64,000 nt of DNA from Halobacteriovorax sp. GB3 (GCF_028649655.1 NZ_JAQSLN010000003.1:186001-250000), one strand, 5' to 3'. Counted from the stretch's first letter, positions 25,708-34,981 are shown. Notes: generated by a model not told the origin, from the sequence alone. Program-made: numbers and translations.

Positions 25708-26418
25708 ATGAAAATCTTAATCCCTTTTCTTTTTATCCTGTCTTTTTCTACTTTGGCCTTAAGGGCCACTGAGGATTTAAGATTTCAAGATGAGCAGCTA
25801 AAAGAGATAGAAGTATTTGCCAATTGCCAAAAGAAAGTTCAAACGCTAAATCCATCTTTAAAAGAACTCTATTCTTTCTATTCTAAATTTTACGATCGTG
25901 TTGAAAAGTATGAAGAAAAGCTTCTTGCTGACAATAAAATTTCCTACGATAAAATCGTCACACTCAAAGTAAAAAAACTCGCTCTTCAAAAAAAGCTCAT
26001 GCACTTGCAAAGTTTAAAAAAATACGTGGCCCCTTCAAGAAATCCCCTGGATAAGTATGGCGCGAGACGTCCGGCCTATGATGTCGACGAAGGTGGCGAC
26101 GATGATCGCATTGCGGGCAATCGTTATAGAAAAGTTGGTCCGCAAGATAAGTACGGAGCAAGACGCCCGGCCTATGATCTCGATGAAGGTGGAGACGATG
26201 ATCGCATTGCGGGCAATCGTTATAGAAAAGTTAGTCCGCAAGATAAGTACGGCGCGAGACGCCCAGCTTATGATGTTGATGAAGGCGGAGATGATGATCG
26301 AAGAGCTCCAGCAAGTGAAGGAGGCCTTATACTTGCTTCAAACAGAGGGTATGTGGACCCATTAACTCTTGGAATTCCCCTTCATGAACAAGAGCAAATA
26401 AAACTTCTTTTTCGCTAA
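25708..26418 (+). CDS. Secreted protein with 32-residue acidic tandem repeats
   Basis: I prefer ATG 25708 (MKILIPFLFILSFSTLA, a standard signal peptide) over the in-frame ATG at 25678, which would add an acidic leader. After a helical, Lys-rich region (about 25-110) come two full and one partial copies of a 32-residue unit, starting DKYGARRPAYDVDEGGDDDR and continuing IAGNRYRKV(G/S)PQ. The repeats mix an Arg patch with a GGDDDR acidic patch and could bind metal, polyanions or a cell-surface partner. The DNA copies differ at only a few, mostly third-position bases, so the array is recent. No family recognised. Confidence 0.65.
   Translation: MKILIPFLFILSFSTLALRATEDLRFQDEQLKEIEVFANCQKKVQTLNPSLKELYSFYSKFYDRVEKYEEKLLADNKISYDKIVTLKVKKLALQKKLMHLQSLKKYVAPSRNPLDKYGARRPAYDVDEGGDDDRIAGNRYRKVGPQDKYGARRPAYDLDEGGDDDRIAGNRYRKVSPQDKYGARRPAYDVDEGGDDDRRAPASEGGLILASNRGYVDPLTLGIPLHEQEQIKLLFR
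26050..26302 (+). repeat. 96-base in-frame tandem repeat, 2.6 copies
   Basis: Units begin at 26050, 26146 and 26242 with GATAAGTA(T/C)GG; the third stops after about 60 bases. Each unit encodes 32 residues of the secreted protein at 25708-26418. Confidence 0.95.
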
Positions 26419-26438
26419 ATTCATTTCAAACTGGCTAA

Positions 26439-27329
26439 CTATCCTGGTGCTGACTTAATTAAATGTTCATTATGATAGTCCATATAAATATTTAAATGCT
26501 CCTCTAATTTCTTCGGGTCTTTTGTCGTACACCAAGACTTTCTTACAAGTCTATTAATAGAGTATCGAAGCATGGCGTAAGTATGATTCAAAGAAAAAAG
26601 AGGGTCAAACTTTAGTCGTTTTAGCTCTCCTTGCCCCACGACACAACCTCTTCCACCTTTATATTGTTTATGAATTGCCTGTGGAAAATTTAAAGAAATT
26701 GCCTTTGGATATAGAGGGTGCTCATCTGTTTCAAAAATGACATCTTTGGTTACGATAGGCTTTAATTTAAAAAGCATTTCATTTAATTTTTTAAAATGTT
26801 CGCTTTTACGCTTTCCATATTTCTTTCGAGATTTCTCTGCGAGGTGTCCAAATGCAGGAATTCTAGCGACTTCTATCGCAAGGATTCTCCTTGTTAAAGG
26901 ACATACCGCGATTGAAGCACTTAAAGGTTTTAGTTTTGTATGCTCAATTGTTATCAAGTCATCAAACTGAACTTTGGAAAGAGGATTCTTTTCTAACTGT
27001 TTGAGTCGCTTTTCTTGTCTTTTCTTTGCTTTTTTCGAGTGAAACTCAATTTTTCTCTCTACCGTTTTTCTCGAAGTTTTCAGCAAGAGCGCAATTCTTC
27101 TAATTGAAGTATTTGAACAATAGTGTTTGTAAACATCGTTATTAAGCCGTCTTTTATTTTGATGTTTTGCTAGTGAAAATGTCGCTGAAGAAAACCTCGT
27201 CTTACAAATCTTACATTTGTATCGCTGAATAATTCGAGAATCGGAGGATCTTTTGAATGTTCCATCCTTAACGATGAAAGTGCGTTTTTTGTGATAATTA
27301 CAGTTTTGATTGGGGCAGCCGTGTTTCAT
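26439..27329 (-). CDS. Transposase-like protein with N-terminal zinc ribbon
   Basis: A 296-residue protein. The start has a zinc-binding pattern CPNQNC...CKIC (about residues 5-43), followed by a helix-turn-helix-like NTSIRRIALLLKTSRKTV (about 73-90) and a basic helix. The second half has Asp-rich strands (VQFDDLITIE, VIFETDEHPLYP) and NHTYAMLRYSINRLVRKSW with a late EEHLNIY, which fits a DDE-type nuclease related to IS1/IS1595-group transposases. The exact catalytic triad is a guess. No convincing terminal repeats or target duplication flank it, so it may be a decayed or domesticated element. Confidence 0.65.
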   Translation of the reverse strand: MKHGCPNQNCNYHKKRTFIVKDGTFKRSSDSRIIQRYKCKICKTRFSSATFSLAKHQNKRRLNNDVYKHYCSNTSIRRIALLLKTSRKTVERKIEFHSKKAKKRQEKRLKQLEKNPLSKVQFDDLITIEHTKLKPLSASIAVCPLTRRILAIEVARIPAFGHLAEKSRKKYGKRKSEHFKKLNEMLFKLKPIVTKDVIFETDEHPLYPKAISLNFPQAIHKQYKGGRGCVVGQGELKRLKFDPLFSLNHTYAMLRYSINRLVRKSWCTTKDPKKLEEHLNIYMDYHNEHLIKSAPG

Positions 27330-27403
27330 GCTACATAATATGCAAAAGCTATATAATGAAATGACTATAGACTGTTGAAATAATGGAACTTTATAAACCT
27401 AAT

Positions 27404-27431
27404 GATCAATAATTTAACACCATTATTGATC
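27404..27431. other. Perfect 10-base inverted repeat at the end of the regulator gene
   Basis: GATCAATAAT (27404-27413), an 8-base loop, and ATTATTGATC (27422-27431), overlapping the stop codon of the gene ending at 27423. No T-run follows on either strand. Confidence 0.5.
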
Positions 27432-28175
27432 GCCAGTTTTAAATGGATTTAAAGAGAGGCATAGTAAATGAGGTTTTTCATTACCTTGTAATTCACTTTC
27501 ATCAATTTTTTGTATGACTGAGAGCCTGAATTTTTCAAAATCTTCTTTTATCTTAGCAATATCATTTTTTGAAACCTTAACAATTGATGCAGAATGAATA
27601 CGCTCTTGTTTTGGAATTTCGCGAATCGCATTTTTTGAAAGATCAAAGCATGACTCTATATAAGTCGTTCTCTTATCTTTATCTTTGAAAAGAAGTTTTC
27701 CATGTTTAGCTTCACAAAGAGAATAAGAACTCATTTCATCAATGATGACCCGAACGAACTCTCCTTCAACTAAATCAAGAAGTAGGCCCTCAAGCGTTTT
27801 AAGATCAAATGGAGCGTGTTTCTTTAATTCGATTAGGCTCATGGGTTTATGATCAAGAAGCGTCAGTGTGGCCATATGAAAGGGTGATAGCTCAAATTGC
27901 TCGTCAATAAGAACCTCGTTGAGAGTGGCCCTTCCTTTTCTTTTATTTTCTTCGATTTTAACAATGAGCTGATACTCTCTATCAGTAAGTTCTATTTTCT
28001 GGTGAACTTGATCGAGAGTCTTTTGAGAAATGGCACTTTCTTTGTTTAAGATTTCACTGAGACGGCCTGAACTTAGGCCTAAATCTCTTGCAAATGAGCG
28101 AAGGGAGTAGTTGCTATTTCTTTCGAAACGCTTCTGATACTCTCTTTTTAAGGCCGTGGTTAAGGTTATTTCCAT
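27423..28175 (-). CDS. TIGR02147-family regulator-like protein
   Basis: A 250-residue protein with an N-terminal region (LKREYQKRFERN..YSLRSFARDLGLSSGRLSEILN, about 8-46) that is the helix-turn-helix of this family, found in Bdellovibrio-like and Fibrobacter-like bacteria. The C-terminal half has the family layout ending in KNDIAKIKEDFEKFRLSVIQKI and a short strand LLCLSLNPF, as in the usual VYQLNIQLFPLT. It lies 49 bases downstream of a histidine kinase on the same strand, so it may be its partner gene. Targets unknown. Confidence 0.75.
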   Translation of the reverse strand: MEITLTTALKREYQKRFERNSNYSLRSFARDLGLSSGRLSEILNKESAISQKTLDQVHQKIELTDREYQLIVKIEENKRKGRATLNEVLIDEQFELSPFHMATLTLLDHKPMSLIELKKHAPFDLKTLEGLLLDLVEGEFVRVIIDEMSSYSLCEAKHGKLLFKDKDKRTTYIESCFDLSKNAIREIPKQERIHSASIVKVSKNDIAKIKEDFEKFRLSVIQKIDESELQGNEKPHLLCLSLNPFKTGDQ

Positions 28176-28224
28176 AACTATTCATAAACCTTATTTACTT
28201 TGACTGAAAGTGTTTTGATAAAAT

Positions 28225-29559
28225 TTACTCAGATTTTTGAAAGGCCAATTTGAAAGTACTACCAGTTGGGCCAATATTTTCATTTTCGTTTGTTTCAACG
28301 TCTATATCTGCCCCGTAGAGATCGAGGTAGAATTTTACGATTGGCATACCAAAGCCCGTTCCTTTTTCGCCACCTGTTCCAGAACGAGATGTCGTGACAT
28401 CGTGGCGAAAGAGATTTTTCAAAATCTCATGAGGAATTCCAATTCCGTAATCTTTAATTTCAAGCTTGATTTGCTCGTCTTCTTCCTTAAAGTTGAACTC
28501 GATATCAGCACCCTTTGGTGAGAACTTGATGGCATTTGTTAGGATGTTTGTTATGACGCTGTTTTTGAGAGAAGTTCTCTCTGATTTTACAAAGTAGTGC
28601 TCTTTATCTTGCGCTATTTTGACTTGAATTTGCTTTTGTGTGGCGAGGTCTTGGTGATTTGTGAGGGCCTCTTGAACGACTTCTAGAAGATCCACTTTTT
28701 CAATGGCCACTTCCAATTTTCCATTTTCAAAGGCCTGCAAAGAACGAACTGAATGGATTAATTGCTCCATATTCAAAGTGATTTCACCCATCTTTGAAAA
28801 GAGGTCCTTCTTTTGATCTTCACTCATTTTCTCATATTTGCGATCTATTTTAAAAAGACTCATCTTCATGGCAAATAGTGGATTTGTTAAGTCGTGCGAT
28901 AGAACAGCTAAAAGAGAGCGATTTTTCTCATTGAGTTTAAAGAGTTCTAATCGTTGTTGATCCGAAGTGATGATGGCCTCATTTTTTTGCTTAACAAAGA
29001 CCCTTGAGACAAAATAAAAAGTAACAAAACAAAAGACGATGGACACACTATCAAAAACGTAGATTTCTTCTCTTGAAAAGACATCGGGTATAACCGTATA
29101 GGCCTTAGGAAAGAGATAGGCCGCGAGCATGAGAAGCGAGACAATAATCCCCGTAAAAAATCCTAGAAACTCTCCAAGCAGCATAACACCAAAAATAGAA
29201 AAACATGGCATCCACATGAGATTTGTAAAAAGAAGCTCCGGAGCATAAAGCTGCTGGAATGAAAGAAGCATGCCTAGAGTTAAGATAAAGAGAATTGCTG
29301 AACGAGAATATTGACCGTCTCTTTTGTAGGAAAAGAGGTTGATCGTAAAGATGGCGACACTAACAATTTGAGCAATAGCAACGCGGTGATTTTCATTAAC
29401 AATATTTAGGAGAAAAAAGACTAAAAGGACTATGGAAGCAATGATTTGACTGGCCGAAAGAATGGCATAATTGGATCTTTCTAAGACATCACTTGATTGT
29501 TTCGCCGAGTCCGGAGAAAACCAATGCGCGAGAGCTCTTATGGAGTCAGTTATCTTCAT
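28225..29559 (-). CDS. Membrane sensor histidine kinase
   Basis: A 444-residue kinase. Residues about 35-195 hold six hydrophobic segments with almost no periplasmic loops, so it probably senses within the membrane. The dimerisation box is LLAVLSHDLTNPLFAMK (His about 222), the N box TNILTNAIKFSPKG, G1 IKDYGIGIPHE and G2 GTGFGMPIVKFY. No response regulator is adjacent; the next gene downstream is the TIGR02147 regulator. Signal unknown. Confidence 0.92.
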   Translation of the reverse strand: MKITDSIRALAHWFSPDSAKQSSDVLERSNYAILSASQIIASIVLLVFFLLNIVNENHRVAIAQIVSVAIFTINLFSYKRDGQYSRSAILFILTLGMLLSFQQLYAPELLFTNLMWMPCFSIFGVMLLGEFLGFFTGIIVSLLMLAAYLFPKAYTVIPDVFSREEIYVFDSVSIVFCFVTFYFVSRVFVKQKNEAIITSDQQRLELFKLNEKNRSLLAVLSHDLTNPLFAMKMSLFKIDRKYEKMSEDQKKDLFSKMGEITLNMEQLIHSVRSLQAFENGKLEVAIEKVDLLEVVQEALTNHQDLATQKQIQVKIAQDKEHYFVKSERTSLKNSVITNILTNAIKFSPKGADIEFNFKEEDEQIKLEIKDYGIGIPHEILKNLFRHDVTTSRSGTGGEKGTGFGMPIVKFYLDLYGADIDVETNENENIGPTGSTFKLAFQKSE

Positions 29560-29717
29560 GAATTATCACTTCTTCTTTAATAGATTAAGTTACTTAAAAA
29601 TTGAAACATCGACCTTTTAATATTTTATAGCAACTCCAGATAGAATGATATCTGTTTAGCATAAAGTTTTCTTAATTTATATCCTGTAGCTTAAGTAAAT
29701 TCGAAGAATAAGTGACT

Positions 29718-31046
29718 CTAGCGTTCTAAAAAACTCTCATCAGTTAAGGCCTCTTTTAAAAAGACCAGAAGATCCTCTCTTTCATCACTATTAAGACGAA
29801 TCGCTCTTGAGCGCAGGGCCGGATGAGCGGTGTCTTTTTTTCTAAAGAGTCGATAAGGAGCCGTTTCAACATAGAGAGCTTTCAAATAGTAGTCCTGATA
29901 CTGATTATTCATCTCTTTGCCCTTATATTGATCGAGGGCCTTAACTCCAGACTCATAATGATTGAGTACTTCCTCTAGGCTAAGATAGGCCCCAGAATGA
30001 AAATACGGCGCAGTTAGGGCGACATTTCGAAGAGCGGGCGTTCTAAATTTGTAGAGGTCAGCAGGCTTTTTTGTGATTTCAAATCGTCCTTGATCATTTT
30101 TGTGAATATCAAAACCTTCACCAACTCCAGGAGCGGCCACATTTTGAAAACTAAATTCACTCAAGTGTGCTCCTCTGTGACAGAGAACGCAACGGCCTCT
30201 TTCAACAAAGACGAGGGCCCCTCTTTTTTGCTTATAGCTCATGGCCTTTAGATCTCCACGAAGATAGCGATCCCATGGGGTATTGTTGGCCAGAAAGTAG
30301 TAGCTTTGAAACTCTGCGAGAGCATTAGCAAGGTGAGCAATATTGATAGACTCACTTGCAAAGGCAGCTTTGATGAGATCTTTATAATCGGCTGAATTTA
30401 TAATTCTTTGAACAATCAAATTCCACACTTCGCGATCACTCTTTGCATTAGCAAGATCATTTTCACCAGGGAGTCCTCTCATCTCCTCATGGGAAAGAAG
30501 TGGAAAGAGGGCCTGAGCGGCCAGTGCACCAGATAAAGCATCACTAATCTCATAGTCTTCAGGGTAATCACCATTTAGACCGGCAGATGGGGTCTCATAA
30601 ATATAAAGCCTTGGGATAAATTCAACTCTTCCATCCCAAAAGAAGCGATTGACATTAAGGCCGACATTAAAAAGCGCAGGTGTGTGGCGAGAGAGCAGTT
30701 GAGAATCTTTTTTCTGAATAGGCATCTCATGGGGGTCACTGCCATAGGCCCCTTGACCTAGACCAAGTGGCAGGGCATCGGCCGAGCCTCTTTTTGGGTC
30801 GTGACAGTGGGCGCAGCTTATATTTTTATTGCCACTTAAAAGGGGATCAAAAAAGAGCTTTTTTCCAAGAGCATAGAGCTCCTGGTTCTTATCCCTTTCT
30901 AGATCCAGCGCTTCGAATTGAAATTGGCGAATATAGCGCTCTAGTTTCTTGTCTGCTTCCAGCTCTGTGGCGCTAGAAGTAATGAAAATTAAAGAACTTA
31001 GGGCAGCGATAGCTAAATGAATCATATGGATAGGCATAGGTGTCAT
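29718..31046 (-). CDS. Di-haem cytochrome c peroxidase / MauG family protein
   Basis: A periplasmic protein of 442 residues with a signal peptide (IHLAIAALSSLIFITSSA). Two CxxCH haem sites are seen: Cys78-Cys81-His82 (CAHCH) and Cys286-Cys289-His290 (CVLCH). The order and the LFFDPLLSGNKNISCAHCH and FRTPALRNVALTAPYFHSG segments match bacterial cytochrome c peroxidases, which reduce H2O2 with electrons from cytochrome c. The spacing also fits MauG-like enzymes. Single gene. The early ATG at 31046 gives a short extra leader; later ATGs would still leave a signal peptide. Confidence 0.9.
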   Translation of the reverse strand: MTPMPIHMIHLAIAALSSLIFITSSATELEADKKLERYIRQFQFEALDLERDKNQELYALGKKLFFDPLLSGNKNISCAHCHDPKRGSADALPLGLGQGAYGSDPHEMPIQKKDSQLLSRHTPALFNVGLNVNRFFWDGRVEFIPRLYIYETPSAGLNGDYPEDYEISDALSGALAAQALFPLLSHEEMRGLPGENDLANAKSDREVWNLIVQRIINSADYKDLIKAAFASESINIAHLANALAEFQSYYFLANNTPWDRYLRGDLKAMSYKQKRGALVFVERGRCVLCHRGAHLSEFSFQNVAAPGVGEGFDIHKNDQGRFEITKKPADLYKFRTPALRNVALTAPYFHSGAYLSLEEVLNHYESGVKALDQYKGKEMNNQYQDYYLKALYVETAPYRLFRKKDTAHPALRSRAIRLNSDEREDLLVFLKEALTDESFLER

Positions 31047-31166
31047 CTCATTGTCGTCGTTGGGCGCTCATTATGCTCAAATTTTCTTTACATGACAATG
31101 GCCCATCCAATTGTAGACGAGTTTTAAATATGTTATGAACAAGGGGAAAATAAAAAAGGAAATTTC

Positions 31167-32756
31167 ATGATCAGTGTACAAAATGTCAGCCTAGCATTTG
31201 GTGGGCGAAAATTATTTGAAGACGTAAATATTAAATTTACCCCAGGTAATTGCTACGGTCTTATTGGGGCCAACGGTGCAGGGAAATCGACATTCCTAAA
31301 AATCCTCTCAGGAGAAATCGAGCCAAATACAGGAGCAATCAATATCACTCCAGGCGAGAGACTTTCAATCCTAAAGCAGGATCACTATGCCTATGATGAG
31401 TATACTGTTATGGAAACAGTAATGATGGGTAATAGTTCTCTTTATGAGATCATGAAAGAGAAAGATGCCATCTATATGAAAGACCCATTCACAGACGAGG
31501 ATGGTATTAGAGCAAGTGAGCTTGAGGCTCAATTTGCCGATATGAATGGTTGGGAAGCAGAGGCTGAAGTTGGTGTTATGCTCGATGGACTTGGTATTCC
31601 TACAGAGCTTCACGGAACTCTCCTTGCGGATCTCCAAGCAGATGTAAAAGTTAAGGTTCTTCTAGCACAAGCTCTTTTTGGAAACCCTGATATTCTTCTT
31701 CTGGATGAGCCGACAAACCACTTGGATCTTAAAGCGATCAATTGGCTTGAGAACTTCCTGCTAAACTTCAAAAATACTGTGATCGTTATTTCCCACGACA
31801 GACACTTTCTTAATAAGGTTTGTACAAATATTGCGGATATCGATTTTGGTAAGATTACGGCCTATGCTGGTAACTACGAATTTTGGAAGAAGTCTTCTGA
31901 GTTAGCACTTCAACTTAGAGCTTCAGAGAATAAGAAGGCTGAGGACAAGGCCGCTGAACTTAAGGCCTTTATCCAGCGATTCAGTGCCAACGCATCAAAG
32001 TCAAAGCAGGCCACTTCAAGACAAAAACAACTTGATCGCCTTCAAGTAAATCAACTTCCAATCTCAACGCGTAAGTACCCTTATGTTCACTTCGCTCCAA
32101 AAAGAGAAGTTGGAAAAGAGATTTTAAGAGTTGATGGTCTAACAAAGACGATTGATGGAGAAAAGATCCTCGATAACGTGACTTTTGTTGTTAATAAAGG
32201 CGATAAAATTGCCTTCGTTTCCGATAACGATCTTGCACAAACGACACTTTTTGAAATCCTCTCGGGAGAGATGGAACCAGATAGTGGAACTTATGAATGG
32301 GGAACAACAATCACTCATACATACTTTCCAACTGATAACTCAAAGTACTTTGAAGATGGAAAATACGATCTTGTCGATTGGCTTAGAAACTTCTCTGAAA
32401 ATAAAGACGAGTCTTTTATTCGTGGGTTTCTAGGAAAAATGCTCTTTTCTGGAGAAGAGGCCAAGAAGAAGACAAACGTTCTTTCAGGGGGAGAAAAAGT
32501 TCGTTGTATGCTTTCAAAGATGATGCTCTCAGAAGCAAACGTTCTTATCTTTGATGGACCAACGGCCCACTTAGACCTTGAAAGTATTTCTTCAGTGAAC
32601 GAGGGAATGACAAAATTTAAAGAAATCATTCTCTTTACTTCTCATGACCATGAGCTTGTTCAAACGGTTGCTAACCGTATTATCAAGCTTCAAAGTAAGC
32701 TTACTTATGATAAATACATCTCTTTTGATGAGTATTTAACTGAAACAATCAAATAA
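31167..32756 (+). CDS. ABC-F family ATPase, YbiT-like
   Basis: A 529-residue protein with two ABC domains and no membrane part; ABC-F proteins act on the ribosome. The first domain has Walker A GANGAGKST, an atypical signature LLADLQADVKVKVLLAQAL as in YbiT, and Walker B LLLDEPTNHLD. The second has a normal LSGGEKVR signature but a degenerate Walker A (SDNDLAQTT, no GK) and a Walker B LIFDGPTAHLD in which the catalytic Glu is Gly. Such a subfamily exists in other phyla as I recall. The gene ends in a strong terminator. Confidence 0.92.
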   Translation: MISVQNVSLAFGGRKLFEDVNIKFTPGNCYGLIGANGAGKSTFLKILSGEIEPNTGAINITPGERLSILKQDHYAYDEYTVMETVMMGNSSLYEIMKEKDAIYMKDPFTDEDGIRASELEAQFADMNGWEAEAEVGVMLDGLGIPTELHGTLLADLQADVKVKVLLAQALFGNPDILLLDEPTNHLDLKAINWLENFLLNFKNTVIVISHDRHFLNKVCTNIADIDFGKITAYAGNYEFWKKSSELALQLRASENKKAEDKAAELKAFIQRFSANASKSKQATSRQKQLDRLQVNQLPISTRKYPYVHFAPKREVGKEILRVDGLTKTIDGEKILDNVTFVVNKGDKIAFVSDNDLAQTTLFEILSGEMEPDSGTYEWGTTITHTYFPTDNSKYFEDGKYDLVDWLRNFSENKDESFIRGFLGKMLFSGEEAKKKTNVLSGGEKVRCMLSKMMLSEANVLIFDGPTAHLDLESISSVNEGMTKFKEIILFTSHDHELVQTVANRIIKLQSKLTYDKYISFDEYLTETIK

Positions 32757-32760
32757 GAAT

Positions 32761-32793
32761 AAAAAAGGGAAACATTAGTGTTTCCCTTTTTTT
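32761..32793 (+). terminator. Intrinsic terminator of the ABC-F gene
   Basis: GGGAAACA / TGTTTCCC stem (32767-32774 with 32779-32786), loop TTAG, then T7. Confidence 0.85.
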
Positions 32794-32817
32794 ATAACTA
32801 ATCGTAAAATTAAAGGG

Positions 32818-33645
32818 ATGAAACGCCTTTTAATAATCTTCCTATTCATTAGTACCCAAAGCTTTGCCACAATAAGGATAGGAATTCCCGATGATGTCTA
32901 CCTTGATTTTCTGGCCTTTATGCGAGGTCGCGAAATAGAGTCCATTGATAGTTATGAGGATAAGTTTTCAAGACGTGATGTCGTCGAGACGGTCCTTATA
33001 TTGAGAATGTTAAAGCTTGGTGGGCACACAGGAAAAATTAGCTTTGTCCCAATGGCCACATATAAGAGGCTTCTTCGAGAAGTATCAAGTGGAAGTGTTG
33101 ACTTGGCCGCTACAAGCGTTTGGGAGAGTGATATAAAAGACCATGAGAAGGGTCCAGTTCTTGTCAACGAGGGAGAGTTTGAGGCGGGAATCTACACATC
33201 TCATACAGCTTCAAAAGTAAGAGATCTCATTCAAAAAGCACAACTTAATTCCCTAACTGCTGTTACTTCAATCCACTGGAAAGAAGATGTTCTGGTTTTA
33301 AAGTCGCTAGATCTAAAACATATTTTCTATGCGCCTCTTTGGACCTCTATGGTGAAGCTTGTTAGCTTGAAGCGCTATGATTTTCTTATGGCAAATCTAC
33401 CCAACAAAGAAAATATGGATTTGATAGGGGATGGGTACCATTTGAAAGTTGTCGAGGGTGTTAAAGTGAAGCTTAGAGGACAACGAGTGGTGGCCTACTC
33501 TAAAAAGGCCCCAAAAGAATTGAAAGACTATCTTTTTAAAGGTGCTAAGATTCTAAGAGAAAACGGCGAAATCAAAAAGGCCTATACCGAATCTGGTTTT
33601 TTCTCCCATATGGCAAAGCACTGGAAAGTTCTCAATCAAGACTGA
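32818..33645 (+). CDS. Periplasmic solute-binding-like protein
   Basis: A signal peptide (MKRLLIIFLFISTQSFA) precedes a 258-residue domain laid out like type-2 periplasmic binding proteins: starting TIRIGIPDD, a strand KISFVPMATYKRLLREVSSGSVDLAATSVWES in the first lobe, and a return RGQRVVAYSKKAPKELKDYL with a C-terminal helix. No transporter or kinase partner is adjacent, so it may be a stand-alone sensor or enzyme-like relative. It overlaps the convergent lipoprotein gene by 10 bases. Confidence 0.7.
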   Translation: MKRLLIIFLFISTQSFATIRIGIPDDVYLDFLAFMRGREIESIDSYEDKFSRRDVVETVLILRMLKLGGHTGKISFVPMATYKRLLREVSSGSVDLAATSVWESDIKDHEKGPVLVNEGEFEAGIYTSHTASKVRDLIQKAQLNSLTAVTSIHWKEDVLVLKSLDLKHIFYAPLWTSMVKLVSLKRYDFLMANLPNKENMDLIGDGYHLKVVEGVKVKLRGQRVVAYSKKAPKELKDYLFKGAKILRENGEIKKAYTESGFFSHMAKHWKVLNQD

Positions 33646-33944
33646 TCCAGAATACTCAAAACCTCTTCTTTGATATAGCGATCTGCTTTCTTTAGGCATA
33701 TTTTATAAATGCCCTTGCGCTCTTTGTTCTTTAAAAGGGCAACCGCCTGATCAGTACATCCTTTTAAATAGGCACTTCTAGCGAGCATCAAGCTTGTGGA
33801 CATACTAATTTTGTCGCTCTTATAACTCTTATTTTTGATCAATTTCTTAATAGAATTCTCCGCTTGAAACTCTGTACTCGCACAGGACTGAAGCAAGAGG
33901 AGCATTAAAGATAGGGAAGACGTCTTTATAAGGTTAGTTTTCAT
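33636..33944 (-). CDS. Small lipoprotein
   Basis: A 102-residue protein with a lipobox LLQSC (Cys about 21) after a hydrophobic leader, so it is anchored to a membrane. The mature part is helical with two short repeats of a Lys-rich helix and a CTDQAVALLKNKERKG segment. Two more Cys (KGCTD, KICLK). No family recognised. Confidence 0.65.
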   Translation of the reverse strand: MKTNLIKTSSLSLMLLLLQSCASTEFQAENSIKKLIKNKSYKSDKISMSTSLMLARSAYLKGCTDQAVALLKNKERKGIYKICLKKADRYIKEEVLSILDQS

Positions 33945-34113
33945 AGTCCTATTAGTCTAACAAAGCTTTGTATATTATCGATATTCGGTAATCTCTGCCA
34001 ATAGTGTCTAAAAAACTAACATTTCGAGAAATTTTAACAACCCCTAGATCACAAAAATTAAATTCAAAGCAAAATACAAGAAAATCTATTTTAATTTCTT
34101 AATGGAGAAACAA

Positions 34114-34533
34114 ATGAAAAATACCATCTTACTATTTGCGCTTCTTTCAACTGGATCAACATTTGCCTCAGAATGTGTCCTCACTTACAAGCAGATCGAT
34201 ACAGAATTTGGCTGTGTAGAAAAGACTTCAAATCGTGTCCTTAAAAAGGAAGTGGCAAGTGCTAAAGAATGCTATGAATCTGCCATCGAACATTCTAAAA
34301 AAGTTCCAGGGATCGTTTATCTAAATATAGCAAAAGTCGGTTCTAGCTGTGGTCCAGATGGTATTTACCAAACGGAAAATTATTCTTTTGTTGAATGGAA
34401 GTATGGCTCTCTTTTAAGTCTTGAATGGCCACAGAGTGGGAGAGTGAATTCCCTTTCAAAAACATATTCATCTGGATTTTCTGAGGGAAATCAGGTTTTC
34501 GATTTGGACGGTTATCTTATTGAAGAACAATAA
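34114..34533 (+). CDS. Small secreted cysteine-containing protein
   Basis: I chose ATG 34114, preceded by GGAG at the proper distance, over an in-frame ATG at 34102. The signal peptide is MKNTILLFALLSTGSTFA. The mature part has four Cys (SECVLT, FGCVEK, KECYES, SSCGPD), suggesting two disulfides, and ends acidic. The next small secreted gene follows in 12 bases, so they form an operon. No family recognised. Confidence 0.65.
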   Translation: MKNTILLFALLSTGSTFASECVLTYKQIDTEFGCVEKTSNRVLKKEVASAKECYESAIEHSKKVPGIVYLNIAKVGSSCGPDGIYQTENYSFVEWKYGSLLSLEWPQSGRVNSLSKTYSSGFSEGNQVFDLDGYLIEEQ

Positions 34534-34545
34534 GAGGGATCAAAC

Positions 34546-34824
34546 ATGAAGAATGTCTTTATAACGACAGCGGCCACAGTACTTTTTTCTGTGGCCTCTT
34601 TTGCAACGTCAACAGATTGTGGTTCACTAAATTTTAGAAAGAACAATCTCGACGGTGATATTGTCGATGCCATGGCCGTGGAGAAAATTTCTGAAGATCA
34701 ATTTGTCACACTTGGACTTGCCATCAGTGGACTGAATCAACAAATGAAGAGAAATGGTTGCAACGAAGAAACAGAAAAACTTTTAGATCAACTTGAAAGA
34801 ACTTTTCATTCGTTAAAAAAATAG
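34546..34824 (+). CDS. Small secreted protein
   Basis: 92 residues with a signal peptide (MKNVFITTAATVLFSVASFA). The mature 72 residues are mostly helical with two Cys (TDCGSL, NGCNEE). Second gene of a pair with the previous secreted protein; AGAGGG precedes the ATG. Function unknown. Confidence 0.6.
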   Translation: MKNVFITTAATVLFSVASFATSTDCGSLNFRKNNLDGDIVDAMAVEKISEDQFVTLGLAISGLNQQMKRNGCNEETEKLLDQLERTFHSLKK

Positions 34825-34847
34825 CATTTGATTTTAGAATAATCAGC

Positions 34848-34876
34848 TATAGGGGGCAAAAAAGTAACCCCCTATA
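34848..34876 (+). terminator. Hairpin, weak or imperfect terminator
   Basis: TATAGGGGG (34848-34856) and CCCCCTATA (34868-34876) form a perfect 9-base stem, but only scattered T follow, so termination is uncertain. Confidence 0.4.
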
Positions 34877-34981
34877 ATATTAATTATGTGGGGTAAAGCC
34901 AATATACTTCTGATAACTTACAAAGTATCTCCTATATTGAAACCTTTTACTAGCTGATCAATTTTGCCTTACAATTCATGC

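Noticed and set aside
26446-27421. Possible IS1-like terminal repeats (GGTGCTGAC... and GGTGTTAAA...) around the transposase-like gene
   Set aside because: Match is only about 10 of 14 bases, one end lies in the last codons of the gene, and flanks show no target duplication.
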